From the NCBI RefSeq assembly GCF_007858975.2, contig NZ_CP042220.2:3286001-3350000 (forward strand): 64,000 nucleotides of DNA. Direction: 5' to 3'. This DNA is from Dickeya poaceiphila. Its GTDB lineage: Bacteria; Pseudomonadota; Gammaproteobacteria; Enterobacterales; Enterobacteriaceae. The notes under the pieces are model-generated. The model did no database searches, was not told where the DNA came from, and saw only the letters and a list, made by a program, of their open reading frames with translations. Below are positions 35,027-45,480 of this stretch, one piece after another. Every line of letters begins with the position of its first letter. Position 1 is the first letter of the stretch. Made by a program: the position numbers and the translations under genes.

Positions 35027-35650
35027 TCAGTTATTGCTACAGCCAAATGATCTATTCCCGTCATCAAAGATCTTACTTTTCACTTTAGTGAGATAATCAA
35101 TCCGGTTCAGTAAGTCGCTGGGGTAAATGCCATTGAGAATATCGTCACGGTTCAGGGTATATTTACCATTAATGGGGTATTGCACCAGGTGCTGTCCCTC
35201 TTCGGGAGTCAGGTTTAACGCGCTACACCATGCCGAGGTAATCATGGTTCTTAGCGTATCTTCATCCAGATTGAAATCTCCCAGGTGGTAATAAGCATCT
35301 TTGTTCAGGAACAGAAATACATGATAATGACGTTTACCATTCTGGGTAAATTCCCTTACCCATGCATACCGCAGCGTGTTAGGATGCACCCGTTTACCCT
35401 CTCTGTACTTGCGCTGCTCATTTGCTATTAATTTTGCTTTTAGTGAATTAGTAAATCTTGATATAGCACCTGAATCAGTATTAGCGATACAGGAAATGGT
35501 ATCACCATTATCCAGAATAGCCGGGTCATGAAGATCCACCCGTACTGCCAGTGTACGGTTGTGTTCTTTAACAGCCTTATTAATAACGTCGATAATTCTT
35601 TCTTTGTATGATTTAACATGACTTCCATACTCGCTATCGTAGAGATTCAT
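35027..35650 (-). CDS. Inovirus Gp2/YagK-YfjJ-type replication protein
   Basis: A 207-residue protein of the YagK/YfjJ family related to the inovirus Gp2 nicking endonuclease. It has the HUH-like HYHVFLFLN strand and the EFTQNGKRH lead-in. Such proteins resemble rolling-circle initiators and accompany YfjI and AlpA genes in CP4-type elements. An active-site Tyr cannot be pinned with confidence. A role in replicating the excised element is inference. It ends in a 481-bp degraded gap. Confidence 0.8.
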   Translation of the reverse strand: MNLYDSEYGSHVKSYKERIIDVINKAVKEHNRTLAVRVDLHDPAILDNGDTISCIANTDSGAISRFTNSLKAKLIANEQRKYREGKRVHPNTLRYAWVREFTQNGKRHYHVFLFLNKDAYYHLGDFNLDEDTLRTMITSAWCSALNLTPEEGQHLVQYPINGKYTLNRDDILNGIYPSDLLNRIDYLTKVKSKIFDDGNRSFGCSNN

Positions 35651-35877
35651 AATAAATTATTCCTCGATGGATAACAGTCATCGCATTACTGGCTATGTCT
35701 TATTAACGTGGCGGATATACAGATATTGCTAATGACAATATAATAACTATCCGACACTCTATTTCAGACAAAGAATAGCCGCAACCTACGATGACTGTTC
35801 AAAAATCACTCTGCAATTAGTTGCAATAATGACTCTTTAATAAAACGATGATTATCGTTTTAAATTTGAATTATCCG

Positions 35878-37287
35878 TTACATAAAATTAACGACAGGTT
35901 GTATAAAAAGTGTTTTCCCTCTTTTCTCTGCCCGTATTTTCTTTTGCGAGTAAAGCGTACTGAGTAGTTCATTCACTTTACTCCGGTTTCTGAACCGGTT
36001 CGGACCATATTGCAGAATGGTTGTCTTCCTGATATATGGCACGAAACACTTATAGCAATAATCTTTTATCCACGCGTAAAGTTCATCCGCTTCGGAACTG
36101 ACCAGCAGCAGGGGCTCTGGCTTAGAAAAAATCCTTACATACTCATCCACATACCAGGCGCTTATCGCTGCGGCTGATTCCACCGCATTAAGGGATATGT
36201 CGCCTTCATCACCGTTGAAATAATGCAGCAGTGCAGCAATCCTTGCCATGTTCTCTGCTATCTTGGACGCATAATCCTTAAAATCAGACAGGAAACCAAT
36301 CAGGCCCATTTCCGACTCGACTTTGTTATAAAATTCGATCCAGCGTTTTTCTGCTTCAGGAGAGAAGTGCAGGCATTGACGCTCATTTTCGGCGTTTTTA
36401 GCTATGCTCTCATTACCGATATCTATCAGTCGCTGATGAAATATCGGCAGATGCTCACTTGAGACAACCGGGCTGGTAATTTTTCTGTAGCCTTGTGTTG
36501 AGCTGGGCTGGCACACCAGACACCGTGCGAAGAAGCCTATCCCTTTTGCCATATCGCCTTTCCGCTCGATGTAGCCCTTAAAAACATCAGGCTGAACCAT
36601 CAATCCCAACGTCATTCTGGCATCTTTGATTAATTTAGCTGGCTCGCTTTTCCTTTCCACGGAAAACATTCCGCCATCCCACATTTTATTGATGAAAGGC
36701 AGTTCATTCAGCGTGTAGCCATTAAAGATAATGCCAGCTTCATCAGACATAAGACCAATAGACCTCCAACGTCCGCAGAGATGGTCTTTTATTGCCGCAG
36801 GTGTGGCATCGTTGAAAATCTGCTTGAACCTGACCGGCATTTTCGGGGTATCCGTAAGGAGTGCTTTCAGTCGTTCATCCGTTGTAGAATGATCTTTGTC
36901 GCGGAGAATTTCTGATTTAAGTTTTGAAATCAGTGCTTTCTTTGCAATATTAAAAGCCGTATCCTCATTCCGCCAGATAATCAGGTCTTGGGTATATTTT
37001 TCAAACCATTCCTCTTCCAGTTGATATAATGGGTTCATCAGTAGTTTGTCCACCGTACTTTTTCTCTCACCAGATTCCGCCAGCGTCAATAAAAAAAGCG
37101 ATACTGGTCCGCACAAATTACTTTGTCGGCACACATCAATCAGGTTCTGGCAGGCAAGAGAAATAGCCCCCAGTATCGCTGTGACAATCAAAGCCTGGGG
37201 AGCCTGCGTATGCTGCTCCACTTCATAAACCGCGTTTTTGATGATCGGCGGAAACACATGCACGGGAAAAGGGCGACTACACAGCAT
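35878..37287 (-). CDS. YfjI/DUF3987 family protein, primase-helicase-like
   Basis: A 469-residue DUF3987 protein. The segment LFLLTLAESGERKST near residue 90 is a degenerate P-loop, and LMSDEAGIIFNGY fits the following strand. YfjI-like proteins are common in CP4-type prophages and satellites and are thought to act in replication, though none is well characterised. Shorter than some family members, which carry an N-terminal primase part. It lies between the Gp2-like and alpA-like genes in the same direction. Confidence 0.83.
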   Translation of the reverse strand: MLCSRPFPVHVFPPIIKNAVYEVEQHTQAPQALIVTAILGAISLACQNLIDVCRQSNLCGPVSLFLLTLAESGERKSTVDKLLMNPLYQLEEEWFEKYTQDLIIWRNEDTAFNIAKKALISKLKSEILRDKDHSTTDERLKALLTDTPKMPVRFKQIFNDATPAAIKDHLCGRWRSIGLMSDEAGIIFNGYTLNELPFINKMWDGGMFSVERKSEPAKLIKDARMTLGLMVQPDVFKGYIERKGDMAKGIGFFARCLVCQPSSTQGYRKITSPVVSSEHLPIFHQRLIDIGNESIAKNAENERQCLHFSPEAEKRWIEFYNKVESEMGLIGFLSDFKDYASKIAENMARIAALLHYFNGDEGDISLNAVESAAAISAWYVDEYVRIFSKPEPLLLVSSEADELYAWIKDYCYKCFVPYIRKTTILQYGPNRFRNRSKVNELLSTLYSQKKIRAEKRGKTLFIQPVVNFM

Positions 37288-37416
37288 AGATACCTCTTAT
37301 TCAGTTAACGTTGAAAACGATCTCCCTCACCTTGCTATTCCGCTATTAATAGCGGAAATAGCAGGATGAACATGGGTATTTCAGGAAAAAAAGATAAATG
37401 CAAAAAAAGCCTGATG

Positions 37417-37653
37417 CTAACGCTCATTGATCCAACAAAGCAGATCACTTAAGAGCCATCCACAGGATTTAGCGCCAAGCGATTTGCGCAACGGAAACTT
37501 ACCTACCTGCTCCAGTTTCCACGCGGTAGAGCGGGAAATGGACGTAATACGTTGTCGCTCCCGTTCACGCACGAGACGATCACCTTTCTCACCGTAATTA
37601 CGCAGGACTTGCAAACGTTGTTCTGGGGTTGGGGAAATAAATGTTGTACTCAT
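37417..37653 (-). CDS. AlpA-family transcriptional regulator
   Basis: A 78-residue regulator with an excisionase-like winged HTH, RERERQRITSISRSTAWKLE, and a C-terminal WLLSDLLCWINER helix. E. coli AlpA activates the excision integrase of CP4-57. By analogy this one may control excision of the thrW element, though the integrase gene is 23 kb away at the other end. Confidence 0.85.
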   Translation of the reverse strand: MSTTFISPTPEQRLQVLRNYGEKGDRLVRERERQRITSISRSTAWKLEQVGKFPLRKSLGAKSCGWLLSDLLCWINER

Positions 37654-37759
37654 ACTGCCTCCTTTGTTTCGACAAGTGCAGCATGAATCAGTGCGAGTGT
37701 GGAGAAAAGCTGAGGAGCTCTTGCTAAAGGCTTAATAAGCCTTTAGCAAGAGCTATTTA

Positions 37760-38773
37760 TCACTTTACTTTCATAATGTTAGCAGCAATTTCGGGGGTAA
37801 AGACGATACACCATTCTCTTGGTGATGACTTGACAAGATCGTTCAATATTCGAGCTACATTAGATGGTGTTTTAGGAATATTTTTACTTTTGCAATGAAG
37901 CGTGATTAAGCAAGCGGCTATCCTGGAATGCTGGGGCTGTATTTTGTAAGGCTTATCTCTTTTCTCAAATGTTTCTTCAAGGACTTTTTTTATGGTTGTT
38001 TGCCCAACATTGATTCCATTACTTGAAAGAGCTGTACTAACATTTGAGTAAGTCACATGACCATTAACACTGAAAATCTTATTTATAAGAAGAACCATTG
38101 CGATTCGGTTATAAGGTGGGTCATACCTTTCCATTTCACTATTTTCATTGTAAGAAAAACATTCTTTTATTATTTTAAAATCAGAACTAGAAATATATAA
38201 CTGTTCAAATGAAATATAAACATCGGTGTTAAACAGAAGATAATCCCTTTTATCTCTACCAAAAACATCAACTTCACCGGGGATTGAAACCCATTCATCA
38301 TTAGCATTTTTAAGGTTGTAATTATCCCTTACCAAATGGGTGATACCAGTCGGTTGTAACCACCAATAACCACTAGCATATCCATTGTAAACGTATTTGA
38401 AACTGCTACTCCCGCTAAAATCTATATATTCTTTAATCTCAGACTCTTTTTTACAGGGTATATATTTTCTTATTTTGTCCTGAGGACTCCTCTCATCTTG
38501 ATAAAAATCTCTACCAAAAGCAATCTCACTTGTATCATAGCGATTCTCTTCTTTATTAGGATAACGGTTAATCCTGCAATACACAGAACGAAGATAAACA
38601 TATATGTTTATTTTACCACTCAACCATACATCTATTATCTCTTCGATTTTTACATGGGATTTCTTAGAGAAATCATCAACGCGATAGAAATCATCAGAAA
38701 TATCAAGCCGTTCAGCATCGCTGGAATAAAGCAAAGAATTAATAGCATCATGGAAATCAGAATTTTCTTTCAT
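37760..38773 (-). CDS. Hypothetical island protein
   Basis: A 337-residue protein not recognised. It is AT-rich and Tyr/Asn/Ser-rich compared with its neighbours. Residues 230-330 look like a winged-helix region (VTYSNVSTALSSNGINVGQTTIKKVLEETF), so a DNA-binding or replication role is possible. No signal peptide or membrane segment. It is the last intact gene before the debris next to thrW. Base composition suggests acquisition from another source. Confidence 0.65.
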   Translation of the reverse strand: MKENSDFHDAINSLLYSSDAERLDISDDFYRVDDFSKKSHVKIEEIIDVWLSGKINIYVYLRSVYCRINRYPNKEENRYDTSEIAFGRDFYQDERSPQDKIRKYIPCKKESEIKEYIDFSGSSSFKYVYNGYASGYWWLQPTGITHLVRDNYNLKNANDEWVSIPGEVDVFGRDKRDYLLFNTDVYISFEQLYISSSDFKIIKECFSYNENSEMERYDPPYNRIAMVLLINKIFSVNGHVTYSNVSTALSSNGINVGQTTIKKVLEETFEKRDKPYKIQPQHSRIAACLITLHCKSKNIPKTPSNVARILNDLVKSSPREWCIVFTPEIAANIMKVK

Positions 38774-39170
38774 TTATCACCGCCAACATATTGTCATTAC
38801 CAAAAATTCTATCAGGATAAGCCGTTATGTTTAAATTTATTTAAAAAAAATCAAAAAGAATCTTCCATCACTTTACATCAACAAGAATACAGCGTGACAC
38901 ATCAATCTATGCCAATAAGATGACCTAATCAATATAGGCTACTTAAAGCTGTATCTGGCTTTGCGGGCTGTTCCTATTCAAACTTAAATCAGGATTGAAA
39001 GAATGGGGCTTTCAGCATGACAAAAAACAGCACATAACCAGATTACTAAAGCACAAATCTACCTGCCGTTACCAGATCAACCGCTATTGAAACGGGTATT
39101 TCTGTGCAACAAATTGAGCAGCAACTCAAAAAAATCAGACACAGGCGAAAGCCGTCGGCCTCGCCCGTTG
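38774..39170. other. Degraded spacer near the right end of the element
   Basis: AT-rich bases with several short open stretches but no start signal or recognisable family. The promoter of the hypothetical 337-residue gene probably lies at 38774-38860. Confidence 0.4.
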
Positions 39171-39500
39171 TTAATCTGACATTATGTCGCTCACCAGTTG
39201 CATCATGGGGCTGTAGTTTCCTGATACGCCCGCCTGAATTGCCTTGAAGTAAAACGCCTTATGCTTATTCCACAGGCTGTAATCCAGCAATCCCTTCCCT
39301 GCCAGCACCGGGCAGTGCGCGACAGCAAAGAGGATAAGGCTCGCCTGTTGCTGCTCATTCAGCAGATAGGCAGAGCGGGCAACGAACGGTTATCGTCGCG
39401 TGACAGCGCATCCCAATCGAGCCCTGAGGAAACAAAACTGGCAGGCCCAAACTCGTTGGATGCTACAAAGCAAGCATCGCAAAATGAGATGGTGGGAATT
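39171..39500 (-). pseudogene. Frameshifted gene remnant beside thrW
   Basis: On the minus strand one frame reads FVSSGLDWDALSRDDNR and a second continues as ARSAYLLNEQQQASLILFAV to AIQAGVSGNYSPMMQLVSD and a stop at 39171. Joined, these look like the C-terminal 100 residues of a protein with one frameshift near 39370-39390. The ending AIxAGVxGxYxPM recalls the tail of Fic-type proteins, but without the HPFx motif this is only a guess. Confidence 0.45.
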
Positions 39501-39602
39501 TTGTGAAAAACCACGGAGATAACCTATACATTGTAATTTGTGTACCCGAGAACAAGAAAAGGAGATTTCAGAGAGGGATGATATCGTAACTTACTGATTT
39601 TA

Positions 39603-39678
39603 TGGTGCCGATAATAGGAGTCGAACCTACGACCTTCGCATTACGAATGCGCTGCTCTACCAACTGAGCTATATCGGC
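39603..39678 (-). tRNA. thrW: tRNA-Thr (anticodon CGU)
   Basis: A complete 76-base cloverleaf with encoded CCA. Acceptor GCCGATA pairs with TATCGGC, the D arm is AGCTCAGTTGGTAGAGC, the anticodon loop TTCGTAA gives CGU, and the T arm contains GGTTCGACTCC. Its position after proA matches thrW of E. coli. Its 3' half, facing the island, is the integration site. Confidence 0.97.
39609..39647 (-). repeat. Right attachment repeat inside thrW
   Basis: Identical over 39 bases to 13007-13045. The intact tRNA lies at this end, so this copy keeps thrW functional. Confidence 0.93.
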
Positions 39679-39830
39679 CCTGAGAGCGTCCCGCGAGTGC
39701 GTGACGTGAACTACGGGGTGACAAACTAGTGAAATCGTACTGGCAAGTCAATACTTGCGCGTATCGTCTGATGGTTTTCTAAGCGCATTGCCCGGCAGGC
39801 GATCACTCGATCTGCCGGGCATTGGCAGCG

Positions 39831-41087
39831 TTATGCGCGAACCAGATCGTCGCCGTAACCAATCCATTTATAGGTGGTGAGCGCTTCAAGTCCCATTGGG
39901 CCGCGTGCGTGCAGTTTCTGGGTGCTGACCGCCACTTCCGCGCCAAGGCCGAACTGGCCGCCGTCGGTAAAACGGGTGCTGGCGTTGACATACACCGCTG
40001 AAGAATCCACTTCACGCACGAAACGTTCGGCATTAGTGATGGAACGCGTCAGAATCGCGTCAGAATGCTGGGTACCGTGCTGGCGAATATGGGCAATCGC
40101 CGCCGCCATGTCCTCGACCAGCGTGACGTTGAGATCGTTGGAGAGCCATTCATCATCGTAATCCTGCTCGTTGACGGCGATAACCGTGGCTGGGCCAGTT
40201 GCCAGATAAGGCATCGCGTTGTCACTGGCGTGCAGTGTGACATTCGCCTGCGCCATTTTTTCACTGAGCAGCGGCAGAAAACGTGCGGCAATCGCCTGAT
40301 GCACCAGCAGGGTTTCCAGGCTATTGCAAGCACTGGGGCGCTGCACTTTAGCACTTTCAATCACCGTCAGCGCTTTTTCAAAATCAATGCTGTCGTCGGC
40401 AAACATATGGCATACGCCGATACCGCCGGTGATCACCGGAATGGTGGACTGCTCGCGGCACAACTTGTGCAGACCGGCACCACCGCGAGGGATCAGCATG
40501 TCAACATAACGATCAAGTTTCAGTAGTTGATTGACCAACTCTCGATCCGGGCTTTCAATCGCCTGAATCGCCGCAGCGGGCAGCCCACATTCGGTCAGCG
40601 CCTGTTGGATTACTTTTACGGTAGCAGCATTGGTGCGATACGTCTCTTTACCGCCGCGTAAAATCACGGCATTGCCGGTTTTCAGGCACAGGCTGGCGAC
40701 ATCCACCGTCACGTTTGGCCGGGCTTCATAAATCACCCCCACCACGCCAAGCGGTACACGGCGGCGCTCCAGCTTCAGGCCGTTATCCAGAATGCGGCCA
40801 TCAATCACTTCGCCAACCGGATCGTTCAGGCGGCAGACCTGACGCACATCATCGGCAATAGCGCTTAAACGCGCTGGCGTCAGCAACAGGCGATCCTGCA
40901 ATGCTGCGCTCATGCCGTTTTCTCTGGCTTGCGCCAGATCCTGCTCGTTGGCGGAAAGAATGGCATCACACTGGGCTTCCAGCAAATCCGCTATCGTCAT
41001 CAACGCCTTATTTTTCTGGCTGGTGCTGAGCGCCGCCAGCTGATAAGAGGCCGTTCTGGCCGCTTGCCCCATTTGCTCAAGCATCAT
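39831..41087 (-). CDS. proA: Gamma-glutamyl phosphate reductase
   Basis: A 418-residue enzyme that reduces gamma-glutamyl phosphate with NADPH to glutamate-5-semialdehyde, the second step of proline synthesis. The aldehyde-dehydrogenase-like catalytic Cys is in [14 protein letters not shown], and [17 protein letters not shown] closes the domain. Length equals the usual 417-418. It lies 7 bp after proB in one operon and upstream of thrW, as in E. coli. Confidence 0.97.
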   Translation of the reverse strand: MMLEQMGQAARTASYQLAALSTSQKNKALMTIADLLEAQCDAILSANEQDLAQARENGMSAALQDRLLLTPARLSAIADDVRQVCRLNDPVGEVIDGRILDNGLKLERRRVPLGVVGVIYEARPNVTVDVASLCLKTGNAVILRGGKETYRTNAATVKVIQQALTECGLPAAAIQAIESPDRELVNQLLKLDRYVDMLIPRGGAGLHKLCREQSTIPVITGGIGVCHMFADDSIDFEKALTVIESAKVQRPSACNSLETLLVHQAIAARFLPLLSEKMAQANVTLHASDNAMPYLATGPATVIAVNEQDYDDEWLSNDLNVTLVEDMAAAIAHIRQHGTQHSDAILTRSITNAERFVREVDSSAVYVNASTRFTDGGQFGLGAEVAVSTQKLHARGPMGLEALTTYKWIGYGDDLVRA

Positions 41088-41094
41088 GTGTTCC

Positions 41095-42198
41095 TCAAAT
41101 AATGATCATGTCGTCGCGGTGAACGGCGACCGGGCCGTATTCATACCCCAGAATGTCAGCAATCTCCTGCGAGTGGTGGCCGGCAATCATACGCAGCGCA
41201 TCGCTGTTATAGCGGGTGACGGCATGGGCCAGGTCACGCCCGTTCAGGCTGCGGATACGAATCACCTCGCCACGAGAGAAATTGCCCGCCACCTCGCGGA
41301 TGCCTTTGGGCAACAGTGAGCTGCCGCGCTCCAGCATGGCGGCCAGTGCGCCGTCATCCACGGTGATTTCACCGGCAGGCGGCGCACCGAAAATCCAGCG
41401 TTTACGGCTTTCCAACGGGGTTTCCAGCGCATGAAAACGCGTACCGACCGACACATCGTTAATCACATCACCGATAACGCCAGCCCGGTTGCCTGCGGCA
41501 ATCACCACCTCAATGCCTGAGCGGCACGCCACATCAGCGGCCTGCAGTTTGGTGGACATGCCGCCCGTGCCGAGGCCGGAGACGCTGCCGCCGGCAATCT
41601 GGCGCAGTTCGTCGGTCACGCCCTGCACTTCGCGGATGAGCTCGGCATCCGGGTTAGTGCGCGGGTCAGCGGTAAACAGCCCGGCTTGATCGGTCAACAG
41701 CAATAGTTTGTCGGCATCTGCCAGCATGGCGGCCAGGGCCGACAGGTTATCGTTATCGCCGACTTTAATTTCAGCCGTAGCAACCGCATCATTCTCATTA
41801 ATCACCGGCACAATGTGGTTGTCGAGCAAGGCACGCATGGTATCGCGGGCATTAAGGAAACGTTCCCTGTCTTCCAGATCAGCGCGGGTCAGCAGCATCT
41901 GCCCGATGTGAATGCCATAAATGGAAAATAGCTGCTCCCACAATTGAATCAACCGGCTCTGCCCGACTGCCGCCAGCAACTGTTTGGTGGCAATGGTGGG
42001 TGGCAGTTCCGGATATCCCAGATGCTCGCGGCCAGCGGCAATCGCCCCGGAAGTCACAATCACAATACGATGCCCTGCGGCATGTTGTTGGGCGCATTGG
42101 CGCACCAATTCGACAATATGGGCACGGTTGAGACGGCGTGAACCGCCGGTCAGCACGCTGGTGCCCAGTTTTACAACCAAGGTCTGGCTGCCACTCAT
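41095..42198 (-). CDS. proB: Glutamate 5-kinase
   Basis: A 367-residue enzyme that phosphorylates glutamate with ATP, the first and proline-inhibited step of proline synthesis. The amino-acid-kinase domain shows [27 protein letters not shown] and [12 protein letters not shown]; the C-terminal PUA domain covers about residues 275-360. Length equals that of the E. coli enzyme. It forms an operon with proA; crl lies 133 bp upstream. Confidence 0.97.
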   Translation of the reverse strand: MSGSQTLVVKLGTSVLTGGSRRLNRAHIVELVRQCAQQHAAGHRIVIVTSGAIAAGREHLGYPELPPTIATKQLLAAVGQSRLIQLWEQLFSIYGIHIGQMLLTRADLEDRERFLNARDTMRALLDNHIVPVINENDAVATAEIKVGDNDNLSALAAMLADADKLLLLTDQAGLFTADPRTNPDAELIREVQGVTDELRQIAGGSVSGLGTGGMSTKLQAADVACRSGIEVVIAAGNRAGVIGDVINDVSVGTRFHALETPLESRKRWIFGAPPAGEITVDDGALAAMLERGSSLLPKGIREVAGNFSRGEVIRIRSLNGRDLAHAVTRYNSDALRMIAGHHSQEIADILGYEYGPVAVHRDDMIII

Positions 42199-42330
42199 AA
42201 TTTTCTGCCGTTGTGTTAACGATTAAAGTTGAACGATAAGTAAGACGAACGAAAAAACCTGTTACAAGGGGAGAACGTCAAGCCAGCGGCGAAACGCCTC
42301 ACCCCAGCTCCGGCGCGATGCCGGAGAGCA

Positions 42331-42690
42331 TCATGGTCGTGCGGAGAGGGAAAAAGGCGGGTCGAGTTGTTCTACCAACGCCTGCAGGCGGGTGTGGAAA
42401 TCTTCACGGGTAGCCAGCACTTTCTCATGTACCTCAGTATCTTTGATAGTTTCTTCGCGCCAGTTGCCAGCCTTGTCAAACAGACCGATGTGGTAGGTAT
42501 AAAACAGGGTTTGTTCCTGCCACTCCAGACTAAGCCACCAGCCCCAAAACTCTCGCTTTTCCGGCGCAGGTTTTACATTGACACAAACCGCCAGGCAATC
42601 AAAGAAAAAACGGTTTTCCTGACATTGATCTTCACGCAAATAAGGCCCCAACGAGGCAAAGCTCTTTATGAGCCTGCTTTTCACTATCAT
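42331..42690 (-). CDS. crl: Sigma-S assembly factor Crl
   Basis: A 119-residue Crl protein that binds the stationary-phase sigma factor RpoS and promotes holoenzyme assembly. The conserved core [18 protein letters not shown] and EFWGWW is intact. I use the ATG at 42690, preceded by a GAGGGGGG purine run; a longer frame to 42720 has no better site. The N- and C-termini are shorter than in E. coli (133 residues). phoE, which separates crl from proB in E. coli, is absent. Confidence 0.95.
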   Translation of the reverse strand: MIVKSRLIKSFASLGPYLREDQCQENRFFFDCLAVCVNVKPAPEKREFWGWWLSLEWQEQTLFYTYHIGLFDKAGNWREETIKDTEVHEKVLATREDFHTRLQALVEQLDPPFSLSARP

Positions 42691-42872
42691 GACCCCCCCT
42701 CTAAACCCAACGACTTCCAAGCATTCACGACGACGGAAATGGTTAAACCCTGCCGGACTTCTGGCGAGGGTTCAAGTTTTTTTGTTTCCACCGTTTCAGG
42801 GCGCGAGCCATATCACACCAGGGCGCATCAAATTAATGATAGAAAATCAACAAGCTGTATTCACCTCTTTGA

Positions 42873-44138
42873 TTAGCGCAGTTGTCGATGCAACCAATCG
42901 GTCATCTGTTGTAGCGCCAGATGAAACGTCTGATACACCGGTGAGAAATTCAGCGCCAACAATTTGCCCTGTTGTGACGAATTGACAATCAGCATCGACT
43001 CTTCCGGAGGGCTAATCAGGTCGTCCTTCCAGTAGCCGGAGAGCATCGGCGTCGGACAACGCCGCCCCAGTAATCCCTGCGTTTTAAGGGAATAGCGTCC
43101 CATTTCCACCAGCAACGCCGCATCCGAGGAATAGGTCATACCAAGGCGGCTTGCCAGCACATCCATAAACATATCCGGCACCTGCTGCTGACGCTGCGCA
43201 TCCGACAGCAGGTGATGCACAATAGGACCCAGACAAGCGACTGCACGCAACCGGTTTGCTTCCAGATAAGCCAGCCGCACCGCGATATTCGCCCCAAAGC
43301 GAAAACCAAAAGCACCGACGCGAGTGTGATCGACCCATGGCACATCTGGCAGCGCACGCAGTACCTGCTGATGCAGAAAGCTGGAATCCTGATCCAGTTT
43401 CCAACGCGAAGAGAACCCTACCGACGGCATATCCACCGTCAACATCGCAAATCCGGTCGGCGCGAGATAATCCTGAAACAGGCGATGATAATCGCATTGC
43501 AGCATATCCAGACTGCCGCATATCAGTACCGTCGGGAACGGTGCCTGCCCCTGCGCCGGCAGATGCAGGAACGCCGTCAACTGCCCGCCGCCCTCCACCG
43601 GAAACGTCAGGGTTTTGAGTTCATAAGACAGGTGGGTAGCCGCTTCTTCATAAGCACGATTAGCCAATACCTGGGCCTGTTCTGCCAGATCATCGCCTTT
43701 AAGGTGGGGATAAGCAGCAATACTGTACAGATTAGCAGCATTCAACCAGCACTGACCGGTCTGCTCGCTCTTATGGGGGTGCTGGCCAGCCTGCTGCTGC
43801 CAGCGCATACCTTGCGATACCCATTCATATATCCAGTTACCGCCGCGATAACCAATGACCGTATCCAGATGCTGGTCGTCGCTGCGCGCTGCCTGACTGG
43901 CGGCAATACGCGACAGCACCTCTTCAATCTCCCACGGATGTACGCCGCGCCAAATCCACAACAGCCGGTTGAGCATCCGGTACCAGTTACGGGGGTTTTC
44001 TCCCTCCAGCGCTGACTGCATGGCCGCAGCACCGGCCACATGACGGGAACGCTGAATCAGCGTGGAGGTTTCCTGATGCTTGACTGAGGGTTTAAACAGC
44101 GTTTCGGACAGGTTAGCCTGAACCACAGCGGCCTCCAT
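42873..44138 (-). CDS. frsA: FrsA, fermentation-respiration switch / alpha-beta hydrolase
   Basis: A 421-residue protein that aligns over its length with E. coli FrsA, from [10 protein letters not shown] to the C-terminal TDWLHRQL. The alpha/beta-hydrolase part includes [15 protein letters not shown] and [16 protein letters not shown]. FrsA binds unphosphorylated enzyme IIA-Glc and influences the fermentation/respiration balance; its hydrolase chemistry is disputed. I use the ATG at 44138; upstream in-frame codons extend to 44207 without support. Confidence 0.95.
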   Translation of the reverse strand: MEAAVVQANLSETLFKPSVKHQETSTLIQRSRHVAGAAAMQSALEGENPRNWYRMLNRLLWIWRGVHPWEIEEVLSRIAASQAARSDDQHLDTVIGYRGGNWIYEWVSQGMRWQQQAGQHPHKSEQTGQCWLNAANLYSIAAYPHLKGDDLAEQAQVLANRAYEEAATHLSYELKTLTFPVEGGGQLTAFLHLPAQGQAPFPTVLICGSLDMLQCDYHRLFQDYLAPTGFAMLTVDMPSVGFSSRWKLDQDSSFLHQQVLRALPDVPWVDHTRVGAFGFRFGANIAVRLAYLEANRLRAVACLGPIVHHLLSDAQRQQQVPDMFMDVLASRLGMTYSSDAALLVEMGRYSLKTQGLLGRRCPTPMLSGYWKDDLISPPEESMLIVNSSQQGKLLALNFSPVYQTFHLALQQMTDWLHRQLR

Positions 44139-44237
44139 GGACGAATCAACGAAAGAACAGTAATGGTTTGTGAGAAAAGTGTACCGAACCACAGCCGCGA
44201 AAACCAAACATGTCGCGCAATTCCATTCACAGAAACA

Positions 44238-44264
44238 GACACGCCCGGCATAACCGGGCGTGTC
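44238..44264 (-). terminator. Terminator after gpt
   Basis: A perfect 11-bp GC-rich stem with a five-base loop lies 22 bp past the gpt stop and is followed on the minus strand by TGTTTCTG. Confidence 0.75.
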
Positions 44265-44285
44265 AAAAATAATGATGTTATCGGA

Positions 44286-44744
44286 TTAACAATCAACCAA
44301 AGGCGGTACAAATACCACGCCCATGTCCCACGGCTGTTCAATCCAGGTATCTTGTGGGATATCCACTACGTAGTCGTCCACCAGCGGTTTGCCAGCAGGT
44401 TTGGCGAAGATAGTGATGAAGTGAGCTTTCGGATACATTTCGCGGATAGCTTTGGCGGTGCCGCCGGTATCCACCAAATCATCAATTACGATGTAGCCTT
44501 CACCGTCACCTTCAGCGCGTTTGAGCACTTTCAGCTCACGCTGACTGTCATGATCGTAGCTGGAGATACACACGGTATCGACATTACGAATACCCAGTTC
44601 GCGGGCCAGCAGCGCTCCCGGAACCAAGCCGCCACGGCTCACGGCAATAATGCCTTTCCACTGTTCGGCTGGCAGCAAGCGTTGAGCCATTTTGCGGGCA
44701 TGGATTTGCAACATATCCCAGGTGACGATGTACTTTTCACTCAT
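44286..44744 (-). CDS. gpt: Xanthine-guanine phosphoribosyltransferase
   Basis: A 152-residue enzyme that salvages guanine and xanthine to GMP and XMP using PRPP. The PRPP motif [12 protein letters not shown] is intact and length equals E. coli Gpt. The start [10 protein letters not shown] at 44744 matches the E. coli N-terminus; six extra upstream codons are not used. Confidence 0.97.
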   Translation of the reverse strand: MSEKYIVTWDMLQIHARKMAQRLLPAEQWKGIIAVSRGGLVPGALLARELGIRNVDTVCISSYDHDSQRELKVLKRAEGDGEGYIVIDDLVDTGGTAKAIREMYPKAHFITIFAKPAGKPLVDDYVVDIPQDTWIEQPWDMGVVFVPPLVDC

Positions 44745-44976
44745 AAAACATATCCCAGCCAACAGTGAAGTCGGCTTAATCAGAGTCAGAAGGGGAAAAT
44801 AAGGTTGCGCGAGATTATAGATAGCTGGTCGGACAAAAACCAGTATTTATGCATAACCCCATCAAATGGTAACTCACCGTAATTAATTAAGTCGCCGTAA
44901 TGTGAAAAAGTTATTAGACGCGATGTTACGAATGCGTTACAAACAAAGGGAGCAAAAAACAGCCAGGAGAACACCC

Positions 44977-45177
44977 ATGACGATTTTTGACAGCTTCTTC
45001 CTTGCACAACTGGACGTGTTCGCCCCTTTCTTCGCTATCATCATACTGATGTTGTTCTGCTTCGAACTGAGCGTCAGTTTACGTTTGTTATTACGACGAC
45101 AGCCAGCCCTGATCCCCATTCAGGTACGCCGCAACGATGACGCTTCCGATGCGTACCGCCCTAACGATTACAGGTAG
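44977..45177 (+). CDS. Small single-span membrane protein
   Basis: A 66-residue protein with one hydrophobic segment (about residues 10-40, FAPFFAIIILMLFCFELSV) and a basic cytoplasmic tail. AGGAGA lies six bases before the ATG, which makes the start convincing. It sits between gpt and pepD, transcribed like pepD. I do not recognise the family. Confidence 0.65.
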   Translation: MTIFDSFFLAQLDVFAPFFAIIILMLFCFELSVSLRLLLRRQPALIPIQVRRNDDASDAYRPNDYR

Positions 45178-45480
45178 TCATAGCGAATAATGGGAAGGGA
45201 GCTATCTCTCTTCCCCAGCCCCCTCGATTAATCTGCACATTCGATCAAGGCTTACCCGCATCAGACCTGCTATTCATAATCCTTATGCTGTGACCATTCT
45301 CCCCGATCATGGGAAAGTGGTATTCTGTAGCAGGCTGTATGCCGTAATGATGTGGGCCGCTAATCCAACGTCTCGTCAGCACATAGCCTACGTGCCTGCG
45401 TCTTCAGGCGATCAATAACGATGTTGCTCTGGCATCACGTGCCGTTTGTCGCGTGAGTGCTTAACTGGAGAGGTTAAATA
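45178..45480. other. pepD upstream region
   Basis: About 300 non-coding bases that should contain the pepD promoter. I see no strong hairpin or operator match. A GGAGAGG ribosome-binding site is present just before the GTG start of pepD. Confidence 0.4.

Noticed and set aside
43212..44015. 267-codon plus-strand frame opposite frsA
   Set aside because: frsA is conserved over its full length; this frame has no start signal and an unnatural composition.
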